A stretch of DNA of 64,000 bases from Aplidium turbinatum (GCA_918807975.1 OU964926.1:23691996-23755995); one strand, 5' to 3'. Shown: positions 33,734 to 44,601, numbered from the stretch's first letter. The notes: a model not told the origin generated them from the letters alone. Numbers and translations: made by a program.

Positions 33734-36700
33734 TATTCTGGTCCAGTACACATGGTACTACAGAGAAAAACATTAACATACTCGCAAATAACAATTGATA
33801 AGAAAACGTAAATAAATAAAAATAAGAAATTTTTGAAGAGAAAACAAAAATCACAAAGAACAAAAAAGATAAGACACAATCATAAATAGTTTTCGACACG
33901 TCGCTTAAATATCGCAATAGACATACTATTGACTACAGCATATGGTAAATTATTCCAAGTGTCGACTACTCTATTGGCAAAGGAAAATTTACGGCAGTTC
34001 AGTAGAGCAAACTGTTTATGCAATTTAAAATTATGGCCTCTGGTTGAATTAGAGTTAAAAAGGAAATATTTGGAAGATGGTGATACCGAAACATTGTGTA
34101 CTAATTTAAAAACTTCTGTCAAATCAAAAATTAATCTCCGTTTTTCCAACGAGAGAAGGTCTAGTTCAAACAGTCTTTGTTCATAGGTTAGGTTTTTCAG
34201 TCCATGAATGCATTTTGTTGCTCGTTGTTGCACCCTCTCTAGCAAATCAATGTCCCGAACAGAATGGGGATTCCAAGCCGCCACTGCAAATTCCAAGTGG
34301 GGCCTGATCAACTGTTTATATAATCTTAAAAAGACATGCTTGTCCCTGCTGACCAGTGTTCGTTTTAAAACACCCAGGACCATCTCCGCCTTTTTAACTG
34401 CATACGAGACATGGGTGGATGTTTTAAGATCAGTCGTTATCATGACGCCCAGGTCTTTTTCACTCTTTTTAGGGGCAATTGGCATGTCACCTAGAACATA
34501 CTGATGCTCTAAGTTGCCATGACCAAAGTGCAGAGTGGAGCACTTGTCAACATTAAACTGTAGTTGCCAGGATTCAGACCAGTCCATTAACAATTTCAAG
34601 TCCGTTTGTAGCAGGGATGAGACAAGATCGGGATCATCCCTGCTCAATTCTGTGTAGATTTTCATGTCATCCGCGTATTTCAACAAGGTGCTGTGACTAA
34701 TGTAGTCATCAGCGTCATTGACATAGGCAATAAACAGCAAAGGCCCAAGGCAACTTCCCTGAGGCACACCGGATATCATGGGTTTCGGATCACTTTTCTC
34801 TCCATCCACCACAACGACTTCACTCCTACCAGAAAGGAAGGAACGTATCCACGAATAAACATTGCCTTTTATACCCAAAGCCGACAGTTTCCTCATTAGT
34901 CTTTCGTGTGGAACCGAATTGAAGGCTTTGGAAAAGTCCAAATAGACAACATCAACGCATTGACCTTTATCAACAATAGATGTGATGTCTTCCAGAAATT
35001 CAAGAAGTTGGGTTGTGCATGAGGATTGTGGGATAAATCCAAATTGGGATGATTTAATAAGGTCACGCTCATCCCAGAAGTGCCAGATGACTTCTCTTAG
35101 GCATGACTCCATTAACTTACAGACACAACTTGTGAGGCTCACTGGACGATAGTTTGCAGGAGTTTTTCGGTTTCCCTTTTTAAAGATTGGGGTTACATGG
35201 GCAATCTTCCACTGCGCTGGAGTGTCACCATAATCGAGACACAGCTGAAAAAGTCGACACAACTGACATAAAAGAGTAAAACCACCAGCTTTAAGTGCAA
35301 TGTATGGAATACCATCAGGCCCAGTTGAGGCAAAATTTTTTGTCTTGGTCAGGTTTCTCGATACTAGCTCAGTCGTGAAGGTGACACTGACTAGTTCTTC
35401 TTTGGTTTTTGGAGGAGCAAAAGGTATGTGGTTGGTATCCTCATAGGTAAAGACAGTGGAGTAAAAGTTACTCAGGGCTTGTGCACACTCAGTTGCATTG
35501 TTTGTTAAATCACAATCGCTGTTCTTGACCAAAGGACCAATGGAAACTTTTGATTTTTGCTTGGAACGCACATAGTGCCAGAACGGTTTGGTATCAGTAG
35601 TTTCAACTAGTCTGCATTCAAAGTTTTTGATGGCATACCGAACTTCTGATTTAAGGTTCTTTGCCGTAATATTTCGCATTCTCCTGTTTTCAGTAGTCTT
35701 ATTTGCGAGAAACTGTCTTTCTGCTTTATTGCGTTGTTTTCGAGCATTACGGACCTTTTGAGTTTCCCACAAAGGAGATGTCGTAGTTATTTGTGTTGTT
35801 GATGGGACTGTAACTTCCAAGATACAATCCAGGGTTGATACAAAATTTTCCCAGATTGAATTGACCTCTACGGTGGAAAAAACATTTTCCCAGTCAGCAG
35901 CATTCACAAGATCTTGAAACAGAACCCAGTCTGCCCTCCTAAAATTCCGACGCAATCTAGAGCTTTTATTGCTGTGGATGCTTAACAGCGCAACTTCTGC
36001 CAAGACCATGTTATGGTCCGAGTTAGCTAAGGGTTCCAAAATATCGACGTTGGTAATAAGGTCTGGATTAGAGGTGAACAGCAGATCCAAAGTTGCTTCT
36101 TCTCTTGTTGGGCTTAATACACACTGCACTAAGTTATTGTCCAGAATTACCTCCATAAAATCATCATTGCTTGGCTTGTAACAGAGGTTAGCCCAGTTAA
36201 TTGAAGGAAAATTGAAATCACCAGCAATAAGTCGAAAAGTTGACTTTTCCTGGCAGGCTTTGCACAGAAGCTCATTGAGATGTTCGTTGTCCAATGCGGA
36301 ATTATTTGGAGGGCGGTAGACAATGCCGATCAGCACTGTTACATCTGATGGAAAGTTGGCTTTACACCATATAGTTTCTTCATACACATCACAAGTTAGG
36401 TTTTCAACAAGTGTACATTCGATCTGTTTATCTACATACAACAGAACTCCCCCCCCAGCACGATTCCTCCTGTCATTTCTGAACATGTTGTACCCACTTA
36501 GTTGAAAAACGACATCTGATATATCTTTGTTCGCCCATGTTTCTGTTATGCCAATAAACATGGGTTTATATTGAGCAGCATATAGTTGCAGCATGTGAAT
36601 TTTGTTAGGTAAACTCCTCGCATTGATTATAAGGAAGTAAGGGTTGGTCCTTACATTTACTCGTCGTTTTTTGCCTCCTTGTTAGACTCATTCCAAGTGT

Positions 36701-39700
36701 TGTCCCTCTTCCAGCTGCCATTTGTTTGCTTTACATACTTCCATATTTTACCATTGTCCCTTAGGCTGTAGCTGACTGTGCTGACGCCACTTTCCATGGC
36801 AGCCTTGTTCAAATTGAAAACACTCTCAGACTTCTTGTTGTAAATTTGCCGAGACTCTAGATCCATGTTCGGGCGTACTTTAACGTGTTGGAAATTAGTG
36901 CCCCTCTTGTGCTGAGTAAACTTCATTCTGAAGTTTCTTGCATCAAGCTCAGTGGGAAAGCACACCTTTACAAGTCGAGTTGAGGTTGAGTCATCGGGTT
37001 TTTGGCCTAGCCTTTGGACATTTAGTGGTTCCACTTGCACACCAATCTTCTTTCCAATTTCTTTGATTTGCTGTTGATCAGTTTTGGAAGAGCACTCCTC
37101 CATGCGTGATATGATAAGTTCGGACTTTGTTTTTTCACACTGCAGCACTGACTTGACAGAGTTCCGAACAACTTTGTCTAGACCACCAGTAACCCCGTTA
37201 GCAACTCTCTCTGCCCATGTTTTTTGTTGTTGAGGTTCGGCCATGTTGGGTGTTGATCGCTGCTCTAAAGAGGCCACCTTACTGGATAAGTCGGTAACTA
37301 CCTCGGTTAGCTTCTGTAGCTGGGACTCGATTTGGTGTGGGTTGTTGCTTTGTTCTTGCATTTTGGACAAATGCACCATGAGCTTCTTAGCTCCACGGTT
37401 GCAACCAGGACAGATCCAAAGAAGGGATCCGCATTTTGCACCATCCTTGTCATCACCATTGGCCAGCATAGTTAGGGTGCCCTCTGGCATGTTTACACAC
37501 CTTGCATGGTACCAATATTCACATAAGTCACATGCAACTGCTTTGTTAGCCACTGCTTTAGTACATGTAGGACATTTTTCTTTTGCTTTGTCCAGCATAG
37601 TTGCTCTTTTCAACAGGTCAACAGCACAAATTACTTTTTCATTTATCAACTATTCAACTTATTTAATTCACTTATCTTATCTTGATTACAAATAGAATGG
37701 GCATAATTGCTTAATTGCTGAATAGGATGGGCATAGGATGGGCATAATTGCTGAACGAAAGGCAGCCGAGATAAAGGACTTGGCCACCCTACTCTATTTA
37801 GTGCTAAAGACTTACCGTTAGTATAATGAACACCTTATCTTCTCCTACGCGACACTTGAATCAAGTATAGGATCACCTTTACTTTTTTATATTTCGGAGC
37901 AGTGGTTCCCAACCTTTTTGTTGTCATAGTTCTCTTTCATGGAAGTCTGGAATCTAAATTTCTAAAAGTGACTCTTGATACAAATTTTAACATTATTATT
38001 TCATTATATAACTTTAGTTCTTCTGAAATCAATGCATTTATGCTCTCCCTTAAAACTGTCTGCAGACTATTTAGGTGTACATAGATCCAGATTGGAAACT
38101 CCTGTTTTCAAGTATGATCAACTTCCAATAAAAGTTACTTAGGGCAAATATACTGCCATTTTTTTTAGCAGTATTTTTGAAAAAATATTTTGCTCATACA
38201 AAAATACTTTCTTTTGTATAGGCCTACTGTATCTTTTTCAGAGGTTTTCTTGTTGTGCAACCTGGAGGGAACATGTTGACAGCAAGAAAGGAGCCACGTC
38301 TTGTTACAATTACTGTAGAAAAACAAGAAAATTTCATCATTCTTAGTGCCCCAAGCAAATCATCTATTGAAGTGGTTATTCCACAAGATGGTAGGAATGC
38401 AATGAGTTGCAGGTGCAAGAGTCTTTTCTTCTGACTAACTAAATCTATTCTAAATGAAACTTATAATCGTTAACTAAATCTAAATGAAACTTCTGACTTT
38501 AAATAAATCTAAATGGAACTTCTGTCATTAAGTTAAGTTAATGATTTACTAAATCTAAATGGAGCTTCTGACTTCAACTAAATCTAAATGAAACTTGTAA
38601 CATCACATATGTGTAAGTACAGCAATTAATTGTTTGAAAATCTTTTGCATAGACTATTTCATCCTAAGTATTGTGCAAACTTCAATCTGCTCTTCATATG
38701 ATTTGATTGCATCAGGCCAACTCTAACATTTCATATTGTGTTTTATGAACCAGCAGCCTACTTTATATTATGTGTTTAGTAGTTGCAAAAAACTTAAAAT
38801 GGTAAGGTTTTATAGCAGTTAGCATTTTTTATATAAATGGCTTTTGTTTCTATTTCAATAGTGATTTTTTTTAAAGAAAAAGACAGAGGATGGCTGATTA
38901 CATCAGTATTTTTTATTGCATTGTTCAGGGTTTGGGGGAAGGAAACTGCTGGAATTGACTGTGGAGATGAAGTTGCAAAATGGCTCAACGACTACCTTGG
39001 TTCTGAGTGCAGGTTATATTACTATCCTCCTACACTCCAAGGAAGAAGCATGTCCATTAAAGAGGATAGACCAGCTTCCTTCTTTGGAAAAATGTATTAC
39101 TGGAAAGGAAATGTAGGATTTAAGTTTATTTTATAACTTTAAATATTTGTTAACCTTTTAAATTTATAAAATATGCTTTATTATATATGTAGTATTCATG
39201 AAAGTCAATCGTTCATTTATCAAAAAACAAAACACAAAAGTGACATAAAACAATAATACATCTATACAATGTGTAAGTTGTGTTATTGACAGGGAGACAA
39301 CGAAACGACCATACTGTCTATTAGTCAGTTGCCACCCTGGGAAGAATAATTTCAGTTATGAAACCAAGCAACTAAAGTGTTTTATACTGTTGAAAATTGA
39401 ATGAGGCTGTTCATCAGGCATTAAATTAAATGATATGGGATGTTCTACTGGTGCAAATTAAGCTAAACTATCACAAGATGTATACAGTGACAATCTGCTT
39501 TTATTCCGACGTTTCGTCAATCAGACACGACTGACTTCTTCAGGGGGCTAGACCAGGTAGTGACTACCTGTCTAGCATGGCAAAACACAGGACATATTGC
39601 TGAAAACAACTAAACATGCAAAATGAAAATTCAACTTCTGGACAAAAGCTTATCGCGCGCAAAGTTTGAAATAAGTTAGAGAAAAGGGGGGGACTTAATT

Positions 39701-42700
39701 GCAATCAACAAGAAACTTAAATAACAACAAGATAGGAGAGTGAACGGCATGAGTCATGAATCGAGTTTTGTACGCACTACTGCACAGTTTTACAATCAGC
39801 ATGAAACCAATTTAAAAAAACGTCAAATCAGCACTTACAATAGTTTTTTGTAGATAGCGGGAAAAGAGATGCCATCATTGCGATTCATTACATGAGACGC
39901 GCGATAAGTTTTTGTCCAGAAGTTGAATTTTCATTTTGCATGTTTAGTTGTTTTCAGCAATATGTCCTGTGTTTTGCCATGCTAGACAGGTAGTCACTAC
40001 CTGGTCTAGCCCCCTGAAGAAGTCAGTCGTGTCTGATTGACGAAACGTCGGAATAAAAGCAGATTGTCACTGTATACATCTTGTGATAGTTTAGCTTAAT
40101 TTGCACCAGTAGAACATCTCATATCATTTAATTGTTTTATACTGTTATAATTTTATTGGCTGCAAATACACTCAATTGTGAGTCATACAAACACTTTCTG
40201 TGCTGAGGAATAGTGGCATAGCAGATTATGTCATTTCTTTGAAAAATAATTCCATAAGTTCTATAAAATGAAGAACGTACGTTTGCCAACACAAAGGTGG
40301 ACACTTTCCTCTGAAATGGGGTTCTTAAGCTTTTACCGTCATTTACTTTTTGGTGAACGTTTAAACATAAATTTACCCCCAACCAAATATTTTTAGATTA
40401 TACTTTTTTATTTATCCTACTTTAGTAGATTTATTCCCATGATGCATGAAATCTTCCTTAAACTGAGAACCCATGAATCTCTATCTTGAATCAGATAAAT
40501 TTATTGTTTATTCAAAGCTCATAAAAGAATTATGTTTTCAGGTCAGGTACCAGGATTGCACTCCATGCAACCTGCTATCGGAAGCATCCATTGAAGATCT
40601 CAATACGAGACTTGATGATAAAGTGACTGTTCGATCGTTCCGACCCAACATATTTATCGGGGGGTGTGCACCGTATGAAGAGGTATATATGTTGTGTTGT
40701 AGCGATTTCTCTGCTTTTTAACATTTTGCTTTGCCATCCGGGTGTCCAAGACTTACGTTTTTCTTGTTTTGAAGGTTTGTTTAAAAAGTGTTTGTTCTTT
40801 GGAACGAAACTGAAACTTTGTCTCCCCGGATATTTCAGTTCGCTAAGCGCCTGGCTTTACAAACGGAAAATCTGCAAGATCATGCGGTGCTGGTTCGATT
40901 CTCGGCGTGTGCACTTGAGTCACGCGTTTTAACGCCAGCTCTCCATTTAGCGGCACCTGGTGGATAGAGTAATTCACAGACAACAACACTTCAACAATCG
41001 GAAACTTTACTCTGTCAAACCATGGTCAAACTCAGTAACCGGACCTGTGTCAGTGGTTCAAAGCTTCTACAAGTATGCCAGATTGCCAGAATTAAGTTCT
41101 CAAAACTTTTTTTCTCAGTCCGAAAATTAAGATTCAATCAATCTTATTTCCACTTGCAGAGCTTTACCTCTTTCCTATGATGGTATCTTTTTGCAGCAGG
41201 CATATGCTGTCCAGTGCTGAACTCATCGGCGTTGTAGTGTGACGTAAAATTGATTCATTACGCTGCTTTGTTCGATTTTAAGAGTTAGTAGACGTTTTTT
41301 TGCAATTTGCAATGCAGCAAACTACAACAAAAAATAATATTTTTGTTTCAGGACAACTGGACCTATATTCGAATTGGTGATGCGGTGTTCAAATACGTCA
41401 GAAACTGCTTCAGGTGCATAGAGTTCATCACTCTACAGCAATTGTGTCTATTATGTGTGATATGTGTTTTTTAATCTGCCATTTTGACTTTGTTTTTCTG
41501 GTGATTGAGCTTTGAATAAGAGACATGAAGGAAACGTAGCTAACATTCTTGCCCACCTTCGAGGATGTCATTCTACACCACCCACTCGGATGACGAACTT
41601 AGGTTCATTTGCGCGTCTTTCAGATGACCTCATTGGTTGACGTAGCCGATCATTGTAAATTGTAGTTATTCTCTTTTGTCACGTCTAGATAAACTACAAT
41701 CGGTTCTGGTTAAGTCTTCAAACTACAATCGGTTCTGGTTAAGTCTTCAAACTACAATCGGTTCTGGTTAAGTCTTCAAACTACAATCGGTTCTGGTTAA
41801 GTCTTCAAAGAGTCCTCCAGCATTGACAGACTCTGCCCTTTGGTGGAGAAGAAGTCAACCTTGTAGGCTTTTGAACATGAACTGTGGAATTTGATGAAGG
41901 ACAGGGATGTTCAGGAAAGAACTACGTTAATGGTTTCCGGGCACGCCAGTTGGACAATGAACAACTATATTTTTTAGATGTGTTCTGACCACTGTTGATC
42001 CTGACTCTGGTGAGAAATCCGAAGATGGAAATCCACTGAAAAAACTCAAAGAGTAAGTCCACCCCCAATTGCTCAGCATTTGCACACTTGATTTTCCAGT
42101 AAACTGCACGGCAGGATCAAGCCGAGTAGGTTCAATACTCGAGGCGTTCGTTCGAATAATCGCACTTTAAGAACAGTTCTCTAACTTTTTCAACCTTGGC
42201 AACCGGGCATGCATCAACGTTTCAAGTATGTGGAACTGCCAGAATTAACCTTCAAAATAGGCTTATTAGTTCTGGACTGAAGAATCAATTAATTAGTAGT
42301 TTTCTGCATGTATTAAGGTGGTGGCTTTCCTAAAGTATGATATATAATTACCAGGTTGGCCAAAAGTAGGCTTACAGTTATTAAACTTTGACTAATTTGT
42401 TGGAGAACAAGTTGAAATGTTGGACAAAATCATCTGATCAGATGAAGCTTGCTTCAAATTATCTGGTTAAATTTAAAAGTACCCACATGAAAACAATAAA
42501 TTTACTTTTAGACCCAAACCCTACTTTTTATAACTGTAAGCCTACTTTTGGCCCACCCTGTGTATATATCTTTTTTGTTTCAATAAATTTATATACAACA
42601 TGTTCATTTGTCCACGTGTGTGTTGAATTGCCAATGTTTCGCTTGTTTGTGTTAAAACCTGATGAGTTTGGAAATGGGTTCAATTCTACCACAAGTGTTC

Positions 42701-43224
42701 TGATGGGTCATCCTTTTGTGGCAAGACCCAAGCACGAAATGTCATCACTAATGGTTGCTGAGTCTTTTTTTCGCTTTAACCTCGTAACTTTATCTTTAGT
42801 GCGCTACATTCGTAAATAGTGAAAGTAGCTCTTAGGTCATCGATGGGTTGACAGCAACAAATTAAGCTGCTGTTGTGCTGTTGTTTATCACGTCATAAAC
42901 TGAGTACGGTAACTATTGTATTGATTAACTGTAGTGTCTGTATTGCTGTTTTTACGAACCACACGCGCAGTCGTGCAAACCATTACATGGAGCAACACAT
43001 CTAATCGAAGTGCGTGGCCACGTTTCTGTACCACTGCTGCAGTTTTCATGATTAAAACATGTGTTGAAAATGAGGAATAAATCAAATGTGATCCTTTTTT
43101 CAGATATCGACTTTGTAAGCCCAAAAATCGTTCTTTCTATGGGGAAAGTCCCCTATTCGGGATTAGTCTTGCTGTCGTCAAGGAAGGTCGGATTTCTGTT
43201 GGAGATGAAGTTTACGCTTTTTGA
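33078..43224 (+). CDS. MTARC: mARC: mitochondrial amidoxime-reducing component (7 exons, 325 aa, complete)
   Basis: Exons 33078-33301, 38242-38412, 38929-39112, 40542-40682, 41352-41413, 41978-42052 and 43104-43224 join with matching phases to 325 codons plus TGA; human mARC1 has 337. Residues 9-27 are a membrane anchor near the N terminus, as in mARC proteins of the outer mitochondrial membrane. The MOSC N-terminal beta-barrel begins LFLYPVKSMRGV (42-53). The MOSC domain contains LLSEASIEDLNTRL, FRPNIFIGG and FRCVLTTVDPDSG. Cys262 in the last block corresponds to the molybdenum-ligand Cys of human mARC1 (Cys273). The end (FYGESPLFG, then VGDEVYAF) is canonical. The enzyme takes electrons from cytochrome b5 and its reductase to reduce N-hydroxylated substrates. 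All key blocks are intact. The introns hold a LINE, a Penelope-type repeat pair and SINEs. Confidence 0.95.
33565..33645 (+). repeat. tRNA-like SINE head (second family)
   Basis: agaatggcactgcagataa (A-box side) and cccggttcgactcccgg (B box) match the minus-strand copy at 13489-13556. It lies next to the 3' end of the LINE. Confidence 0.45.
33880..36594 (-). CDS. LINE ORF2: endonuclease and reverse transcriptase (904 aa)
   Basis: The N-terminal third is an AP-like endonuclease: ITETWANK, GGGVLLYV, GIVYRPPNN, LIAGDFNFPSINW and a terminal SDHNMV. The central third is the reverse transcriptase: KKGNRKTPANYRPVSLTS, YLDFSKAFNSVPHERL, GVPQGSCLGPLLF and the catalytic LKYADDMK. The C-terminal end (RPHLEFAVAAWNPH, then LERVQQRATK) is typical of CR1/jockey elements. 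No stop interrupts it. The frame is also open upstream of the first Met (NARSLPNK, the true start of the endonuclease fold), so translation probably begins further 5', at or before the ORF1 stop. The length is normal for the group. Confidence 0.9.
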   Translation of the reverse strand: MLQLYAAQYKPMFIGITETWANKDISDVVFQLSGYNMFRNDRRNRAGGGVLLYVDKQIECTLVENLTCDVYEETIWCKANFPSDVTVLIGIVYRPPNNSALDNEHLNELLCKACQEKSTFRLIAGDFNFPSINWANLCYKPSNDDFMEVILDNNLVQCVLSPTREEATLDLLFTSNPDLITNVDILEPLANSDHNMVLAEVALLSIHSNKSSRLRRNFRRADWVLFQDLVNAADWENVFSTVEVNSIWENFVSTLDCILEVTVPSTTQITTTSPLWETQKVRNARKQRNKAERQFLANKTTENRRMRNITAKNLKSEVRYAIKNFECRLVETTDTKPFWHYVRSKQKSKVSIGPLVKNSDCDLTNNATECAQALSNFYSTVFTYEDTNHIPFAPPKTKEELVSVTFTTELVSRNLTKTKNFASTGPDGIPYIALKAGGFTLLCQLCRLFQLCLDYGDTPAQWKIAHVTPIFKKGNRKTPANYRPVSLTSCVCKLMESCLREVIWHFWDERDLIKSSQFGFIPQSSCTTQLLEFLEDITSIVDKGQCVDVVYLDFSKAFNSVPHERLMRKLSALGIKGNVYSWIRSFLSGRSEVVVVDGEKSDPKPMISGVPQGSCLGPLLFIAYVNDADDYISHSTLLKYADDMKIYTELSRDDPDLVSSLLQTDLKLLMDWSESWQLQFNVDKCSTLHFGHGNLEHQYVLGDMPIAPKKSEKDLGVMITTDLKTSTHVSYAVKKAEMVLGVLKRTLVSRDKHVFLRLYKQLIRPHLEFAVAAWNPHSVRDIDLLERVQQRATKCIHGLKNLTYEQRLFELDLLSLEKRRLIFDLTEVFKLVHNVSVSPSSKYFLFNSNSTRGHNFKLHKQFALLNCRKFSFANRVVDTWNNLPYAVVNSMSIAIFKRRVENYL
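36657..37649 (-). CDS. LINE ORF1: PHD-finger RNA-binding protein (330 aa)
   Basis: Residues about 24-84 form a PHD-type zinc finger (CPTC, CDLCEYWYHARCVNMP, WICPGC), followed by a coiled-coil-like stretch (residues about 90-130) and a globular basic region resembling the ORF1 RNA-binding domain (LVKVCFPTELDARNF, then LRDNGKIWKY). PHD-bearing ORF1 proteins are known in CR1/L2-type LINEs. The stop is about 60 bp before the first ORF2 Met, and a second ATG directly follows it (TAAATG). Confidence 0.8.
   Translation of the reverse strand: MINEKVICAVDLLKRATMLDKAKEKCPTCTKAVANKAVACDLCEYWYHARCVNMPEGTLTMLANGDDKDGAKCGSLLWICPGCNRGAKKLMVHLSKMQEQSNNPHQIESQLQKLTEVVTDLSSKVASLEQRSTPNMAEPQQQKTWAERVANGVTGGLDKVVRNSVKSVLQCEKTKSELIISRMEECSSKTDQQQIKEIGKKIGVQVEPLNVQRLGQKPDDSTSTRLVKVCFPTELDARNFRMKFTQHKRGTNFQHVKVRPNMDLESRQIYNKKSESVFNLNKAAMESGVSTVSYSLRDNGKIWKYVKQTNGSWKRDNTWNESNKEAKNDE
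38242..38412 (+). CDS. MTARC: MTARC exon 2
   Basis: Acceptor ttttcag. Begins by completing Arg75, then GFLVVQPGGNMLTARKEPRL. The better donor is gtgcaag at 38413: it keeps NAMSCR and the exact phase of exon 3. The gtagga at 38391 would break the frame. Confidence 0.85.
38411..38605. repeat. Minisatellite in MTARC intron 2
   Basis: About five imperfect copies of actaaatctaaatgaaactt-type units. Confidence 0.65.
38929..39112 (+). CDS. MTARC: MTARC exon 3
   Basis: Acceptor ttgttcag; one base completes Arg132, then VWGKETAGIDCGDEVAKWL. Donor gtagga after KGN in phase 0. Confidence 0.9.
39392..40133. mobile_element. Penelope-type inverted repeat pair, 13-bp target duplication, in MTARC intron 3
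   Basis: Arms of about 235 bp (39424-39660 and 39897-40133) are near-perfect inverted copies around a spacer of about 240 bp. GTTTTATACTGTT occurs perfectly at 39379-39391 and 40134-40146. Each arm carries ctgaagaagtcagtcgtgtc, then tgattgacgaaacgtcgg. CTGAAGA is followed by a 7-bp hairpin (gtcagtc/gattgac) and GAAACGTC, the order of a hammerhead ribozyme core. Hammerhead motifs and inverted LTR-like repeats are known in Penelope-like elements. No protein gene remains. Confidence 0.65.
40542..40682 (+). CDS. MTARC: MTARC exon 4
   Basis: Acceptor gttttcag, 47 codons, donor gtatat. Contains NLLSEASIEDLNTRL and FRPNIFIGGCAPYEE of the MOSC domain. Confidence 0.9.
40838..41145 (+). repeat. tRNA-derived SINE in MTARC intron 4
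   Basis: The head has a B box (ctggttcgattctcgg) after a decayed A-box side (gctaagcgcctggcttta). The body has acttgagtcacgcg and gcggcacctggtgg. The tail agtatgccagattgccagaa matches other copies in the window. Confidence 0.55.
41352..41413 (+). CDS. MTARC: MTARC exon 5
   Basis: Acceptor tgtttcag, DNWTYIRIGDAVFKYVRNCF plus two bases, donor gtgcat. Confidence 0.85.
41691..41806. repeat. 29-bp minisatellite, four copies, MTARC intron 5
   Basis: aaactacaatcggttctggt plus taagtcttc repeats four times with essentially no divergence, indicating recent expansion. Confidence 0.9.
41978..42052 (+). CDS. MTARC: MTARC exon 6: molybdenum-ligand cysteine
   Basis: Acceptor tttttag; first base completes Arg261, then CVLTTVDPDSGEKSEDG with the ligand Cys262. 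Donor gtaagt. Confidence 0.9.
42115..42300 (+). repeat. SINE, 3' part, MTARC intron 6
   Basis: B-box-like taggttcaatactcgagg, then a cactttaagaacagttctc body and the agtatgtggaactgccagaa tail shared with 32740-32935 and 40838-41145. Confidence 0.5.
43104..43224 (+). CDS. MTARC: MTARC exon 7 and stop
   Basis: Acceptor ttttttcag, then YRLCKPKNRSFYGESPLFG to VGDEVYAF and TGA at 43222. Confidence 0.9.
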
Positions 43225-44326
43225 TGACATGGGGATCATGATATGCAACAAGTTTTGTCCTGTTGTAGCTTAATTGTAGCTTGTTGTGCTTAATTAGTTA
43301 AAATTAATTTCAATACTCCAGTTGCAACTGTGCATTTAATCTCTGCAGGTGTCTCAAAATTAATTCAATTTTATGTGACTGTTTTGTTCTGCCTGAACGA
43401 GGTTTTTGTATGTTCTACTCGTCAACCCACCACTGAAGCTTTTTTTACATATCTTCTAAAGATTGCAAGGTGATTTTTTGTCAGTATTGTTCTGGTTGTT
43501 CTATGCCAATGTAAAGGAATGTGTAAGTTTTCACTTTTATCTAATCCATGGCCAAACAGTTGTTTGTTGGGCGAGTGCGATCAATATATTGAGCTATGGC
43601 CGGTGCGTCGCAATGTCCTTTGACTGTATTTATCTTTTGTTTTGTATGCTCATATATTTACTCCATCGCAAGCCTTAAAGCAGCCGGCGGCCATGGCCGC
43701 TAAGTAGTGCTTGAATGACCGCCTGTGCTACCTCCTCCGTCGGCCAAGTTTGGCTACCGGTTTCTTCTAGCCAATTATTTAATTTCGCAATAGAATGATC
43801 GTGGATTAAATGTCGAAAATATGTAGTATCAAAGAGTGACGCAGAATTAGGTCAGCGCATCATAGTCACTACTGTTGTATTGAATATATCCAGCTGCGAT
43901 CACCAGCGCTGTAAGTCTTGTTTGCAATTCCCGATGTTTATTTTAACGAAGTGTTAATCCGAAATGCTAATTTACATCGGCTGGCAATATTGTCGTTTTT
44001 ATATCGATTCAATGTTGTCGGACATTGAATCGTTGTTAAAAAGGAGAACTAGGTTAGTTGACATCCGTGGGTAAAACACGTGTCTTCATAGTTGAGAACG
44101 CTGTGGGTTAGTGACTTCACACCCTCAATGGTGACATCATAACGGAATAAATGGTCAGGTTTTATGAAAGGCGGTATGCAGTTGAAACAATTTACTGAGC
44201 TGCGAGCAGTTAAAACAATTTAGGGTCGTTAGATGGTCCCTCAATGCCGGATTACAATCCCGATAAAGCATTTAATGCGTGGTACAACGATTCTATTGCA
44301 GGACGTCGCCCAGACTTCAACAACGC
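43225..44326. other. Downstream of MTARC, no gene seen
   Basis: Non-coding. No AATAAA within the first few hundred bases after the MTARC stop, so the polyadenylation site is unresolved. Confidence 0.4.
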
Positions 44327-44329
44327 TAA

Positions 44330-44601
44330 GGGAACGTTCAAATATTACGTAACGCCTTCGAGGGGGAGGGGAGGGTTATGCAAAGCGTTACGTTAGCGTC
44401 ACATCGGGGGGGAGGGGGTTCAAGCAAAACGTTATGTAACGCTTTCGAGTACGGAATGGTAGTTTTTTGTGCTGAATTCGTAGTGAAAAAGCGTTACATG
44501 GGGGAGGGGGGGATTGAAAAAAGCGTTACGTTGGCGTTACATGGGGGAGGGGGGGGTCAAAAATTCGGAAAAAAAGCGTTACGTAATATTTGAACGTTCC
44601 C
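44330..44601. mobile_element. PIF/Harbinger-type MITE
   Basis: Inverted ends GGGAACGTTCAAATATTACG, flanked by TAA at 44327-44329 and 44602-44604. A GGG- end with a 3-bp TAA duplication is the Harbinger signature. The interior repeats gcgttacgt and gggggagggg blocks. Confidence 0.75.

Larger units (their letters stand above)
33690..37680 (-). mobile_element. CR1/jockey-like LINE with both ORFs open, antisense in MTARC intron 1
   Basis: Two consecutive minus-strand ORFs (ORF1 37649-36657, ORF2 36594-33880) are followed by a short 3' untranslated region ending in a trinucleotide run (ATT)n at about 33692-33731. A microsatellite tail rather than poly(A) is the mark of CR1/L2-class LINEs. The 5' boundary is not sharp; a short repeat (ggatgggcata) occurs at 37690-37750. 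No target duplication was recognised. Confidence 0.8.

Noticed and set aside
33541-33917. Hydrophobic minus-strand frames at the end of the LINE
   Set aside because: Produced by the (ATT)n tail and 3' untranslated region; the leucine/isoleucine runs are microsatellite translation.
38391-38396. gtagga as donor of MTARC exon 2
   Set aside because: It breaks the phase with exon 3 and drops the conserved C-R-V block; gtgcaag at 38413 fits both.
40473-40721. Open frame of 82 codons beginning at an ATG
   Set aside because: Only its middle part (from 40542) is coding, as MTARC exon 4; the ATG and first residues are intron sequence before the acceptor.
44378-44593. Gly-rich open frame
   Set aside because: Lies wholly in the Harbinger-type MITE and reflects its G-runs.
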